Of a stretch of DNA of 8,406 nucleotides, positions 1 to 7,208 are shown piece after piece. The stretch's first letter is position 1. The number at the start of each line of letters is the position of its first letter. The notes under the pieces are model-generated. The model saw only the letters and a program-made list of their open reading frames with translations, was not told the origin of the DNA and did not search any database. Origin of the DNA: Pseudomonadota bacterium (GTDB lineage Bacteria > Pseudomonadota > Gammaproteobacteria > Burkholderiales > SHXO01); assembly GCA_023430065.1 (NCBI GenBank), contig JAEZCG010000049.1, positions 1 to 8,406 on the forward strand, in the 5' to 3' direction. The translations under genes and the position numbers were made by a program.

Positions 1-736
1 TGCCCACCGTGGTGCCGAGCCCGAAGACGACGAGGTAGGCGAGGCCCTGGGCTGCGCTGTCCACGCTCGCCAGGACGAGGAGCGCAACTGCCGCCGAACC
101 GGCCAGGCCGTGTACCACGCCCACCACCACGGGCCGCACCGTCTGATACACGGTCAGGCCGCCAAGCCAGCGGTCGAGACGCCCCTGCGGCGTGTCCTCC
201 TCCCGGTGTCCGTGCGCCCCATCGCCGTGGCCATGAGGATGGGCATGCACGTAGTCGCCATGGACGTGCGCATGCGCATGCGGCTGGCCGTCGGCGCTCC
301 GCACCACGGTGCGATAGCGCACGGGTGCCTGATCCAGAGCGGCGCCTGCCGCACCGCCCGTCACGGCGTTCAGCGGCGATGCACCCACCCCGAGGTAGTG
401 CGCCCTGGCAGCGCTGCGAGACCGCTCCGGCGAGTCGCCGCGCCAGGCCCTCCAGAGCGTGGCCGCCCCAAGTCCCGCCAGCATGATTCCCACGCCGAAT
501 TCCAGCGCCATGCCGAGCCGTTCGGGAATCGCCAGCCCGAGCACCAGGATGGCGGTGCCGACGACGAACACCGTCAGCGAGTGGCCGATGCCCCACAGGA
601 TCCCCATCATCGCGGCCGGCCGCAGGCCGCGCGTGCGGGTCGCAATGGTGGCGAGCGCCAACACATGGTCGACGTCCATCGCATGACGCAAGCCCAGGGC
701 AAATCCGACCGCGAGAAGGGAAACCAGAGTGAGCAT
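1..736 (-). CDS. NiCoT/UreH-like nickel-cobalt transporter, partial (C-terminus off the left edge)
   Basis: This is probably an inner-membrane permease for Ni2+ or Co2+. Reading from ATG at 736 gives 245 open codons to the window edge, so the C-terminus is missing. Residues 17-24 read RHAMDVDH, which fits the H-x4-D-H signature of the NiCoT/HoxN/UreH group (usually RHAxDADH). A GIGHS motif follows at 49-53, and HGLAGSAA at 209-216 is typical of the UreH-like branch. Hydrophobic segments lie near 2-17, 40-69, 76-95, 201-223 and 229-245. Between the third and fourth is a polar loop (about 97-200) with ten His in residues 153-177, a likely metal-binding stretch. An in-frame ATG at 775 would add 13 residues, but it falls inside a hairpin and the added residues do not look like a membrane segment. 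I therefore prefer 736, although no clear ribosome binding site precedes it. Ni versus Co cannot be told from the sequence. Confidence 0.85.
   Translation of the reverse strand, partial: MLTLVSLLAVGFALGLRHAMDVDHVLALATIATRTRGLRPAAMMGILWGIGHSLTVFVVGTAILVLGLAIPERLGMALEFGVGIMLAGLGAATLWRAWRGDSPERSRSAARAHYLGVGASPLNAVTGGAAGAALDQAPVRYRTVVRSADGQPHAHAHVHGDYVHAHPHGHGDGAHGHREEDTPQGRLDRWLGGLTVYQTVRPVVVGVVHGLAGSAAVALLVLASVDSAAQGLAYLVVFGLGTTVG
206..280 (-). other. Histidine-rich metal-binding loop in the transporter
   Basis: Codons 153-177 of the transporter encode ten histidines in 25 residues, mostly alternating His-Ala, His-Gly or His-Val, with acidic residues between. The DNA shows this as repeated GCATGC-like units. 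His-rich loops of this kind occur in many nickel, cobalt and zinc transporters and are thought to bind or buffer the metal. The loop sits between predicted membrane segments 3 and 4. Confidence 0.75.
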
Positions 737-766
737 CGACGGTGCGACGGACGCCGGACAGAAAAT

Positions 767-793
767 GGGCGGCATGCACGCGGCATGCCGCCC
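767..793 (-). terminator. Perfect 11-bp GC-rich hairpin followed by ATTTTC: terminator or leader attenuator
   Basis: On the minus strand the arms GGGCGGCATGC and GCATGCCGCCC pair perfectly around a 5-base loop (CGCGT) and are followed by ATTTTCTG. A strong GC stem with a T run fits an intrinsic terminator read leftwards, although four T's is short. There is no T run on the other side, so it is not bidirectional. It lies about 96 bases past the stop of the last VWA gene, where it could end the operon. It also lies between the candidate transporter promoter and the transporter start at 736, where it would act as an attenuator. A protein-binding palindrome is the third possibility. Confidence 0.55.
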
Positions 794-837
794 GTACGCC
801 TCGTTCAGGGAGTGCGGCCTTAATACAAACGGCGAAA

Positions 838-854
838 TGATCTTACACAGATCA
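838..854. promoter_or_regulatory. Inverted repeat over the -10 box: candidate operator
   Basis: TGATCT and AGATCA form a perfect 6-bp inverted repeat with a 5-base spacer, a 17-bp site in total. It covers the predicted -10 hexamer of the transporter promoter, the usual position for a repressor operator. It does not match the FNR/CRP half-site spacing or the NikR consensus as I know them, so no regulator is assigned. As RNA it could also form a weak 6-bp stem followed by TTT. Confidence 0.4.
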
Positions 855-868
855 CCTCGCACAGACAA
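840..868 (-). promoter_or_regulatory. Sigma70-like promoter for the transporter
   Basis: On the minus strand TTGTCT (863-868, 4 of 6 to TTGACA) and TAAGAT (840-845, 4 of 6 to TATAAT) are separated by exactly 17 bases. The site is the only AT-richer patch in the neighbourhood and lies just after the stop of the upstream VWA gene. Initiation near 833 would give a leader of about 97 bases containing the GC-rich hairpin. The match is moderate and no start site is proven. Confidence 0.45.
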
Positions 869-888
869 GCACAACCGACGAGCCGCCC

Positions 889-3483
889 TCAGTCGAACCA
901 GCGACGCGCCCACGGCAGCCGGCGCAGGGTCAGGTCGAGCAGATAGCACACCAGCGCTGCGGCGGCCAGCCAGGGCCAGAGAAGAAGCCGGTCCAGGCTG
1001 CGGTCTCCCTGGTGCGCGAAGATTTCCGCCACGCTGGGCGCGACCTTGCCCCCGGTTTGCGCACTCACGCTCGCGAGCAGCTCCACGTCCGGGGGATAAC
1101 TGCGGTATTCGTCCGCGTAGGGATAGAACAGCTGCCGGGTCCCGGCACGTCGGGCGATAGACTGCCCCACCCCGTCGGCCAGCAACTCGAAGTCGTATGC
1201 GGCGGACGCGGAGGTGGAAACGGGGAGTGCGGCGACGTACTCCCCCGGGGCGCGCTGACGCAGCGCCAGCTCGCGCGTTCCGCCAACTGGCATCGTGATG
1301 CGCACGCGCGGCGCGAGGTCGTTCTGCCATTGTCCGCCCGCATCCATGGCCCGCAGGGTGACGACCGCCTCCTCGCCCACGCGCTCGACCCCGAACGCGA
1401 CCTGCTCGGCCAGATCCCGGCGCAGCGTATCGCGCACCAGTTGCGTCCAGAACTTCCCGTACCCGCTCCACTCGAGCCAGCCGCTCGCCCAGCGGTTCTT
1501 GACGTCGGAGGCGAATACCACCGTACGCCCCAGCCCGTACTGCCAGCGCGCCAGGATCGGCGCGTCGTCCTCGGTGGCCAGAAACACCTCAGCATCCGGC
1601 CTGGCCTTCACGCTGGCGTAGCCGAGCAGCGGCGGAGCCCGGGCGAAGTCGATGTCGCGCACCGCCTCGATGCGCTGCTTGACCACCGGGCGGAACGCTT
1701 CCTCCATCAACGAGGTGCGGGAGACGTCCTTGGTGTCCTCGACGAACAGCTCGGGCACCTGCTCGATGTCCGCGGCCGTGTAGGTCTTGCCCTTGCCCAG
1801 TTCCGCAATGCGCGCCATCAGGACCGGATCCCCGCTCTTGCCAATGGTCACCGTGGAGACCGTGATCTTGGCCTCGTTCATGTGCGCGAGCAGGCGCTCG
1901 AAATCCGCCGGCGCCGTGTCGCCGTCGGAGAGCAGGATCACGTGCTTGCGCTTGGCCGGGTTTTTCTGCAGCACGCGCCAGGCGGTGGCGAGTGCGGGAT
2001 AGATATTGGTTTGGCCGCTCGCCTGGATCCTGTCGATGAGATCCTCTGCCCGCCGCTTGCTGCGTACATACTGAAGCGGTACCGCTTCGTTGGGCTGCGA
2101 GTCGAAGGCGATCACCCCGAAGTAGTGCTGCTCCTCGAGCAGCGCCAGTGCGGCGCGCGCGCCGGCCTTGGCCAGTGCAATCGGGCGTCCCTTCATGCTG
2201 TAGGAGCGGTCGATGCACAACACCAGGGCCAGATCCTTGCGCTTCTCCTCGGACTTGAACTCCACGGGCAGGATCGTCTCGAGCACGGATCCCGAATAGC
2301 CTTCCTCCCCGTACGTCGTCTCACCGGAGGCGAATACGAGGCCGCCGCCCCCTTCCTGCACCCAGGACCGCAGGGCCCGCATGGGCGCTCCTTCGATTGC
2401 CTGCGCCGGCACGTCGCTCAGCACCACGCCGTCGTAGTCATGGAGCGCCGCCCGGGCGGGCACACGCGCGGGCGTCACCACGCGCACGTCCAGCCCCTCG
2501 CGCACGAGCGCATCACGCAGGTAGCGCGCCGAGTCGGGCTGGCTCTCCACGTACAGCACGCGCGGTCGCGGCTGCACCCACAGGGTCTGCTCGAGGCGAT
2601 CGTTGTCGCGCAACGCGTCGCCCTGCGCGATCACCTGCGCGACCAGGCGCACGGCGCCCTCGCGCCGCAGGCGCACCGCCACACTCACCTCGTTGATGCC
2701 TGCCTGCAGCGCCACGGCCCGCGACGCCAATACGGCACCCGCCGCGCTCAGGCGCAGTTGTGCCGGCGCGGCGCGTTGGGCCACGACGCGCACGGTCACG
2801 TTCACCGGCTCCTCGCGGCGCACGGGCTCCGGCACCTCGATCGCCTCCACCCACGCGTCCCCGTTGGTGCGCGGCGGAGCCGGGAATGCGAATACGCGCA
2901 CGCCCTCGGCCTGCAGCCGCGGAACCGCACGCCAGACGTCTCCGCGAGTCTGGTTGCCGTCGCTGAACAACACGATGCGCTTGACATGCGCGGGATCGAG
3001 GCCGAGCAATGCAAGATCGAGCGCACGCTCGAGGTCGGTTGCGCCCTGATACACGGGTCCGGGTCCGGGGCCGGCACCGGCGTGGGCCGGCTGCGCTGTG
3101 CTCACCGCCAGGCTGCCGACCTCGGCCGCAGACCCGACGAGCCGTGCGTCGCCCCCGAATACGACGAAGCGTGCAACCGCGGGCCGGCCCTCGCGCCCTG
3201 CCCGCTCGGCGAAGTCCAGCGCCGACTGCATGAAGTCGGTCGCCACGCTGCGCGAGACGTCGAGCGCATAGACGACCGACACACGCGTTCCCGAGCGGCT
3301 CCAGACCGGTTGCAGCAGCGCCGCCACGACGAGCAGCAAGGCGAGCGTGCGCAGTGCGCTCACCGTCACGAGGTGCCTGCGGCTGAGGTTCGCGCGCGAG
3401 CGGTGCCCGATCCACCACACCGCCGGCACCAGCAGCAGCAGCCACAGCGGCCAGAGTGCACCGTGCGCCAGCACGCCGTTCAA
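889..3483 (-). CDS. Membrane-anchored dual-VWA protein with amidotransferase-like domain
   Basis: This gene encodes an 864-residue inner-membrane protein, the last of the MoxR operon. Two N-terminal membrane segments (about 10-26 and 43-59) flank an Arg/His-rich loop, and a C-terminal segment (about 834-851) is followed by a basic tail, so the bulk should be periplasmic. The first VWA domain (about 68-235) has D75-S77-S79 and a later D175. An amidotransferase-like Rossmann stretch spans about 307-408. The second VWA domain follows, with D425-S427-S429, T492 and D520. Residues 646-660 (GLGRTVVFASD motif) are typical of this amidotransferase-like family. No nucleophile-elbow cysteine is visible, so amidotransferase activity is unlikely. 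The chosen TTG start overlaps the previous stop as TTGA. GTG at 3474 is an alternative that removes only three residues. A start at 3558 would overlap the previous gene with unrelated sequence and is rejected. The substrate is unknown. Confidence 0.85.
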   Translation of the reverse strand: MNGVLAHGALWPLWLLLLVPAVWWIGHRSRANLSRRHLVTVSALRTLALLLVVAALLQPVWSRSGTRVSVVYALDVSRSVATDFMQSALDFAERAGREGRPAVARFVVFGGDARLVGSAAEVGSLAVSTAQPAHAGAGPGPGPVYQGATDLERALDLALLGLDPAHVKRIVLFSDGNQTRGDVWRAVPRLQAEGVRVFAFPAPPRTNGDAWVEAIEVPEPVRREEPVNVTVRVVAQRAAPAQLRLSAAGAVLASRAVALQAGINEVSVAVRLRREGAVRLVAQVIAQGDALRDNDRLEQTLWVQPRPRVLYVESQPDSARYLRDALVREGLDVRVVTPARVPARAALHDYDGVVLSDVPAQAIEGAPMRALRSWVQEGGGGLVFASGETTYGEEGYSGSVLETILPVEFKSEEKRKDLALVLCIDRSYSMKGRPIALAKAGARAALALLEEQHYFGVIAFDSQPNEAVPLQYVRSKRRAEDLIDRIQASGQTNIYPALATAWRVLQKNPAKRKHVILLSDGDTAPADFERLLAHMNEAKITVSTVTIGKSGDPVLMARIAELGKGKTYTAADIEQVPELFVEDTKDVSRTSLMEEAFRPVVKQRIEAVRDIDFARAPPLLGYASVKARPDAEVFLATEDDAPILARWQYGLGRTVVFASDVKNRWASGWLEWSGYGKFWTQLVRDTLRRDLAEQVAFGVERVGEEAVVTLRAMDAGGQWQNDLAPRVRITMPVGGTRELALRQRAPGEYVAALPVSTSASAAYDFELLADGVGQSIARRAGTRQLFYPYADEYRSYPPDVELLASVSAQTGGKVAPSVAEIFAHQGDRSLDRLLLWPWLAAAALVCYLLDLTLRRLPWARRWFD

Positions 3484-5279
3484 AGTGTCACCCGCCGGTT
3501 GTAGGTCCACCACTCCAGCGCGAGCAGCAGCGCGGCCGCCGCCAGCAGCAGAATCCACGGCTCGGCGCGTGCAACCCGGACGAGCGCACGCGACGGGGCC
3601 TGCGCCGCGCTCGCCAGCGTGCTCGCATTGACCGCGGTCACGCGCGCATCCAGGAGATTGACTGCGATGCGCACCCGCTCGCTCCCCGTCATCGCGGTAT
3701 ACAGCCCTGGCGCACGCGCCTCGAACAACGCACCGCCCGGCACTGCCCGCGTCGCGACCTCGCCCCCCTCCAGGTCGAGGACGCGCGCCTGCGCCGGTAC
3801 GGCAACCTGGCCGAGGGGATGCGATGCCGCGTCGGCCTCGCGTGTCAGCCAGTTCACCGCATTGGCGATGAAGACCGGAAAGCCCGGTTGCTGTGCGAAG
3901 TTCGATGCCTGCAACGAGAAGGCGAGCACGGCCAGGCGCCGCCCGGTGCGACCGGCCAGCAGGAGCCCTTCGTCGCCCGGCCCGCGCGCCAGGGCGGTCA
4001 GCCCCGGATCGGCGTCACTGCTGCCGGTGCGTAGCGGCTGCGCGCGCTCGATCAGCACATCTGTCAGGCGCGCGCGCGCGAGCAGCGGATGCCGTGCATC
4101 CCAGGTCGCGACCCGCGTCCCGGTCACTGCGCCCGCGCCCAGGCCGAGCCAGGGCGCGGGGCGCGGTGCAATCAGCAGCGCCGGCACGGAAGGCCGCTCC
4201 TGCGGCGTGACGCGATCGAACAGTGCGGCGTCGAATCCGGACAGCCCGGCGCTGCGCGCAGGCGGCACGATCTGCAGGTCGACGCGCGGCAGTGCACGCA
4301 GCACCTGCGCCAGGGCGGCGTTGCCCGGCGTGACCAGTGCCACGCGCACCCGGCTCTTGCCGGGCAGGAATGCATAGGCGATGTCGTCGACGGCAAGCCC
4401 GTCGCCGTCGCTGGTTACACTCGCGCGCACCGGCCCCTCTCCCAGACTCGACACGTCGATCACCAGACTGGTGCGTGCGCCGCCATCGAGCTGCAACTGA
4501 CGATCGATCGGGGTACTGGCCACACCGGCAATGCGCAGCCGCACCTGCTTGTTGCCAGCCGAACCGTTGCTCACCTCGACAAAGGCATCGTGGCGGCGCG
4601 CATCGCCCGGCGATGCCCGCAGTTCGAAGGCGGTGATGCCGACGTTGTCGGCGTTTCGGAACACCGAAGCGACGCGCACCGAGCCTGGAACCTGCACGGG
4701 CGCCACGCCGTCGGTGACGAACCACAGCTGACGACTGTCCCGCACTCCAGGCAGTGTGGCCAGATCCGGGAACCAGGCGCGCTCCCCGAATCCGGGCTCG
4801 AGTGCGCGCGCCTGCGCGACGATGTCCTGTCGCGCCGCAAAGGCCGGCGTGGAAATCCGGTGCGTGGTGTCCGCGAGCATGAAGCGGCTGCCGCCGCCGG
4901 CCGCCTCCACGATGCGTTCGACCTCGTCGGCGGCCAGTTCGAGTCGCGTGCGCCCGTGCGCCCCTCGCACGCCCATGCTGGGCGAGGTGTCGACGACGAT
5001 GAGCACGTCCGAGGCACCGCCGGCAAGGGTGTCGAGCTCGGGGCGCGTCAGCGCGAAGGCGATGGACAGCGCGATCGCGAGGGCGAGCAACAGGGACAGC
5101 CACCAGCGCCAGCGCTCGGGCCGGCGCCGGCGCTGCTCGAGCACGCGGCGCCAGACGAGGTTGGAGGCAATGGCCACGCGGCGAGGCGAGGGTTTGAGCA
5201 GATACAGCGCGACCACCAGCCCCGCCACGCCCGCGAGCAGCATCCAGGCTGCGGCGGGCGTCAGACCGAAAAACGTCAT
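3480..5279 (-). CDS. BatA-like VWA membrane protein
   Basis: This 599-residue protein starts with the BatA-type double-membrane region: hydrophobic segments at about 8-28 and 58-78 around a strongly basic loop (cytoplasmic by the positive-inside rule). A VWA domain follows from about 91, with the metal-site motif D97-T-S99-P-S101. The later VWA metal ligands are less obvious, and the domain looks short, ending near 210. A beta-rich stretch (about 215-300, resembling a CARDB-like adhesion fold) and an amidotransferase-like part (about 310-480, with NAVNWL near 473-478) come next. A last membrane segment lies at about 573-590. Start ATG 5279 has a good ribosome binding site 8 bases upstream. 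The stop overlaps the start of the next VWA gene, so the two are probably made together and may pair. In related Bat operons such proteins are linked to stress tolerance or protein-complex assembly. The specific role here is unknown. Confidence 0.85.
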   Translation of the reverse strand: MTFFGLTPAAAWMLLAGVAGLVVALYLLKPSPRRVAIASNLVWRRVLEQRRRRPERWRWWLSLLLALAIALSIAFALTRPELDTLAGGASDVLIVVDTSPSMGVRGAHGRTRLELAADEVERIVEAAGGGSRFMLADTTHRISTPAFAARQDIVAQARALEPGFGERAWFPDLATLPGVRDSRQLWFVTDGVAPVQVPGSVRVASVFRNADNVGITAFELRASPGDARRHDAFVEVSNGSAGNKQVRLRIAGVASTPIDRQLQLDGGARTSLVIDVSSLGEGPVRASVTSDGDGLAVDDIAYAFLPGKSRVRVALVTPGNAALAQVLRALPRVDLQIVPPARSAGLSGFDAALFDRVTPQERPSVPALLIAPRPAPWLGLGAGAVTGTRVATWDARHPLLARARLTDVLIERAQPLRTGSSDADPGLTALARGPGDEGLLLAGRTGRRLAVLAFSLQASNFAQQPGFPVFIANAVNWLTREADAASHPLGQVAVPAQARVLDLEGGEVATRAVPGGALFEARAPGLYTAMTGSERVRIAVNLLDARVTAVNASTLASAAQAPSRALVRVARAEPWILLLAAAALLLALEWWTYNRRVTL

Positions 5280-5287
5280 GAAGTGCG

Positions 5288-5294
5288 CCTCACC
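5288..5294 (-). promoter_or_regulatory. Ribosome binding site overlapping the DUF58 stop
   Basis: GGTGAGG ends 8 bases before the ATG at 5279 and contains the TGA stop (5290-5292) of the DUF58 gene. Termination and re-initiation are thus adjacent, which supports translational coupling and fixes the start of the BatA-like gene. Confidence 0.6.
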
Positions 5295-6159
5295 GCAACA
5301 GCCCTTCCTCGCGCAGCATCTTGAGCACCACGTCCTCGATCCTCACGTCGGTCATCGCACGCGCATAGCCCCAGCCGTACCTGCGGCAGAATCCCTCGAT
5401 GTCGCGTGCGTGCCGCTCGAAGGTGGCGCGATAGGTGTCGAGCAGTCCCGGCGTGATCTCCACCTCCGTCGCGCTGCCCTCCTCCACGTCGACCAGCACC
5501 GCCTCCTCGGGCAGTTGCGGATCGACCTCCTCGGGACTGATCACGTGCATGAGCGCGACGTCGTGGCGGAAGCGGCGCAGGACCGCGACCGACTCCTCGA
5601 CGCCGGCGGGATCGAGGAAGTCCGAGATGAGCACGACCAGTCCGCGCGTGCGCGGGGCGGAGAAGTAGCGCCGTAGCGCGGCGGCGAGGCTGGTGCGTCC
5701 GTGCGGCTCGATGCGCTCGAGAAATCGGAACACCTGGGGCGCCTGGTTCTTGCCGCGCCGCGTCGGCAGCGTGTCGCCGAGAGACTCGGCGAATGAGGAC
5801 ACGTTCACGCGGTCGTGATTGAGCAGCGCCACATAGGCCAGCGCACCGGCCAGCCGGCGCGCGTAATCGAGCTTGTTCGGGCTGCCGAAATCCATCGACA
5901 GGCTGCTGTCGACGAACAGGTAGACCGGCTGATCCGCCTCCTCCTCGAACAGTCGCAGGATCAGACGATCCATGCGCAGGTAGATGCCCCAGTCGATGTG
6001 GCGGATGTCGTCGCCCTCGGCATACGGCCGATAGTCCGCGAACACCATGCCGGTGCCGACACGTCGCGAGCGGTGCATGCCGCGCAACTGGCCGTGCGCG
6101 CGGTGGCGCGCAGCCAGCGCAAGGAGGTCGAGCTTGCGCAGGAAGGCGTCGGAGAACAT
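5290..6159 (-). CDS. DUF58 domain protein (VWA-like, soluble short form)
   Basis: The product is 289 residues with no membrane segment, so it is probably cytoplasmic. The DUF58 core is clear at about 42-74 (DYRPYAEGDDIRHIDW followed by a basic and acidic helix). A VWA-like fold follows, with D84-S-S86-L-S88 as a metal-site motif, T156 in GRTSL and D180 in LISDF. DUF58 proteins are nearly always encoded beside MoxR ATPases and are thought to be their adaptors, but no biochemical reaction is established. Many relatives carry N-terminal membrane helices, and this one is the short form. ATG 6159 fits the family N-terminus. An upstream extension would run into the moxR gene with unrelated Arg/Pro-rich sequence. 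No good ribosome binding site precedes the ATG, which suggests coupling to moxR across the 41-base gap. Confidence 0.9.
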   Translation of the reverse strand: MFSDAFLRKLDLLALAARHRAHGQLRGMHRSRRVGTGMVFADYRPYAEGDDIRHIDWGIYLRMDRLILRLFEEEADQPVYLFVDSSLSMDFGSPNKLDYARRLAGALAYVALLNHDRVNVSSFAESLGDTLPTRRGKNQAPQVFRFLERIEPHGRTSLAAALRRYFSAPRTRGLVVLISDFLDPAGVEESVAVLRRFRHDVALMHVISPEEVDPQLPEEAVLVDVEEGSATEVEITPGLLDTYRATFERHARDIEGFCRRYGWGYARAMTDVRIEDVVLKMLREEGLLR

Positions 6160-6177
6160 GGCGCGGTGGCCGTCAAG

Positions 6178-6199
6178 GCTGGGGGCTTGCCCCGGGGAT
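6178..6199. repeat. Short GC palindromes in the moxR-DUF58 gap
   Basis: The 41-base gap between the moxR stop and the DUF58 start contains GGGGCTTGCCCC followed by CCCCGGGG. The first can form a 4-bp stem with a 4-base loop. It has no T run and is too small to be a convincing terminator. It could affect mRNA folding near the DUF58 start. Confidence 0.25.
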
Positions 6200-6200
6200 C

Positions 6201-7208
6201 TCAATGCGGCTCCGGCACCCGATGCAGGATGTCCTCGAGGATGGCATCGGCATCGACCCGCTCGGCCTCGGCATCGAAGTTGAGCAGGATCCGGTGGCGC
6301 AGCGCGTTCAGCGCCACGGTGCGGATGTCCTCGCACGCAACGTGCACGCGATCGTTGAGCAGGGCGTTGACCTTCGCGCCGAGAATCAGCGCCTGGGTGC
6401 CGCGCGGGCTGGAACCGAAGCGCACGAACCGCCGCGTCATCTCGGTGGCGCGCTCGCTTTCCGGATGCGTGGCAAGCGTGAGGTCGATCGCATACTGCTG
6501 CACGGGACGGGCCACCGGCACCGCGCGCGCGGTCTCGCGCATCTCGAGCACGTCGCCCTGGCCCAGCACGCGATCGACCTGCGGATTCTGCTGCTTGGTG
6601 GTGCGATCGAGAATCTCGTGCAATCCCTCCGCAGTGGGAAAGCCGAGGCGCAGCTTGAAGAAGAAACGGTCGAGCTGGGCCTCGGGCAGGGGGTAGGTGC
6701 CTTCCATCTCGAGAGGGTTCATCGTGGCCAGGACGAAGAAGGGCTGTTCCAGCGGATGCGTCTGACCGCCTGCCGACACGCTGTTCTCCTGCATCGCTTC
6801 GAGCAGTGCCGATTGCGTCTTGGGCGTCGCGCGGTTGATCTCGTCGGCGAGCACCAGGTTGGCGAAGATGGGCCCGCGCTGGAACTCCATCGTCTTGCGC
6901 CCCGCCTCGTTCTCGCGCACGACGGTGCTGCCGATGATGTCGCCGGGCATCAGATCCGGCGTGAACTGGATGCGCGAGAACTTCAGGTGCAGCACGTCGG
7001 CAAGCGTCTGCACCAGCTTGGTCTTGCCGATGCCCGGGATGCCCTCGAGCAGAACGTGCCCGCGCGCCAGCAGACAGGTCATGATGCCGACGATGTTGTC
7101 GTCGTTGCCGACGATGATGCGGGACACCTCTTCCCGCACGATGGCGAAGTTGTTGCGGAACTGCTCGATCTGACGTTCCACCTGTGCAGTCGAAGTCGCG
7201 GCGCTCAT
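6201..7208 (-). CDS. MoxR-family AAA+ ATPase
   Basis: This is a 335-residue cytoplasmic ATPase of the MoxR branch, full length for the family. Walker A is GIPGIGKT at 56-63 (K62, T63). Walker B is LVLADEIN at 118-125 (D122, E123). Sensor 1 is ATMN at 161-164. A QLDRFF motif gives a candidate arginine finger at R181, and a sensor 2 arginine lies in GSSPRG (R269). The C-terminal lid domain covers about 200-335. All catalytic motifs are intact, so it should form an ATP-hydrolysing ring. MoxR proteins act with VWA partners as chaperones or metal-insertion motors (characterised relatives are CbbQ, NorQ and RavA), and the following genes encode such partners. ATG 7208 overlaps the upstream stop as ATGA and has GGGAG 8 bases before it. 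The name moxR is used loosely for this family, so no symbol is given. Confidence 0.95.
   Translation of the reverse strand: MSAATSTAQVERQIEQFRNNFAIVREEVSRIIVGNDDNIVGIMTCLLARGHVLLEGIPGIGKTKLVQTLADVLHLKFSRIQFTPDLMPGDIIGSTVVRENEAGRKTMEFQRGPIFANLVLADEINRATPKTQSALLEAMQENSVSAGGQTHPLEQPFFVLATMNPLEMEGTYPLPEAQLDRFFFKLRLGFPTAEGLHEILDRTTKQQNPQVDRVLGQGDVLEMRETARAVPVARPVQQYAIDLTLATHPESERATEMTRRFVRFGSSPRGTQALILGAKVNALLNDRVHVACEDIRTVALNALRHRILLNFDAEAERVDADAILEDILHRVPEPH

Noticed and set aside
266..283. Tandem GCATGC-like units that could be a DNA repeat or regulatory site
   Set aside because: They are explained by alternating His/Ala codons in the histidine-rich loop.
110..823. Plus-strand open frame of 237 codons at the left end
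   Set aside because: It is opposite the transporter frame, which has H-x4-D-H and membrane segments. The plus-strand product is Arg/His/Gln-rich with no domain.
1012..3504. Plus-strand open frame of 830 codons opposite the dual-VWA gene
   Set aside because: It is antisense to a gene with clear VWA motifs. Its His/Arg-rich translation has no recognisable domain and is what strong GC bias at third positions produces on the opposite strand.
4089..5324. Plus-strand open frame of 411 codons opposite the BatA-like gene
   Set aside because: It is an antisense shadow of low-complexity composition, with no family features.
6160..6336. Upstream extension of the DUF58 gene into moxR
   Set aside because: The added 59 residues are Arg/Pro/Gly-rich out-of-frame moxR sequence, and the DUF58 family N-terminus fits the ATG at 6159.
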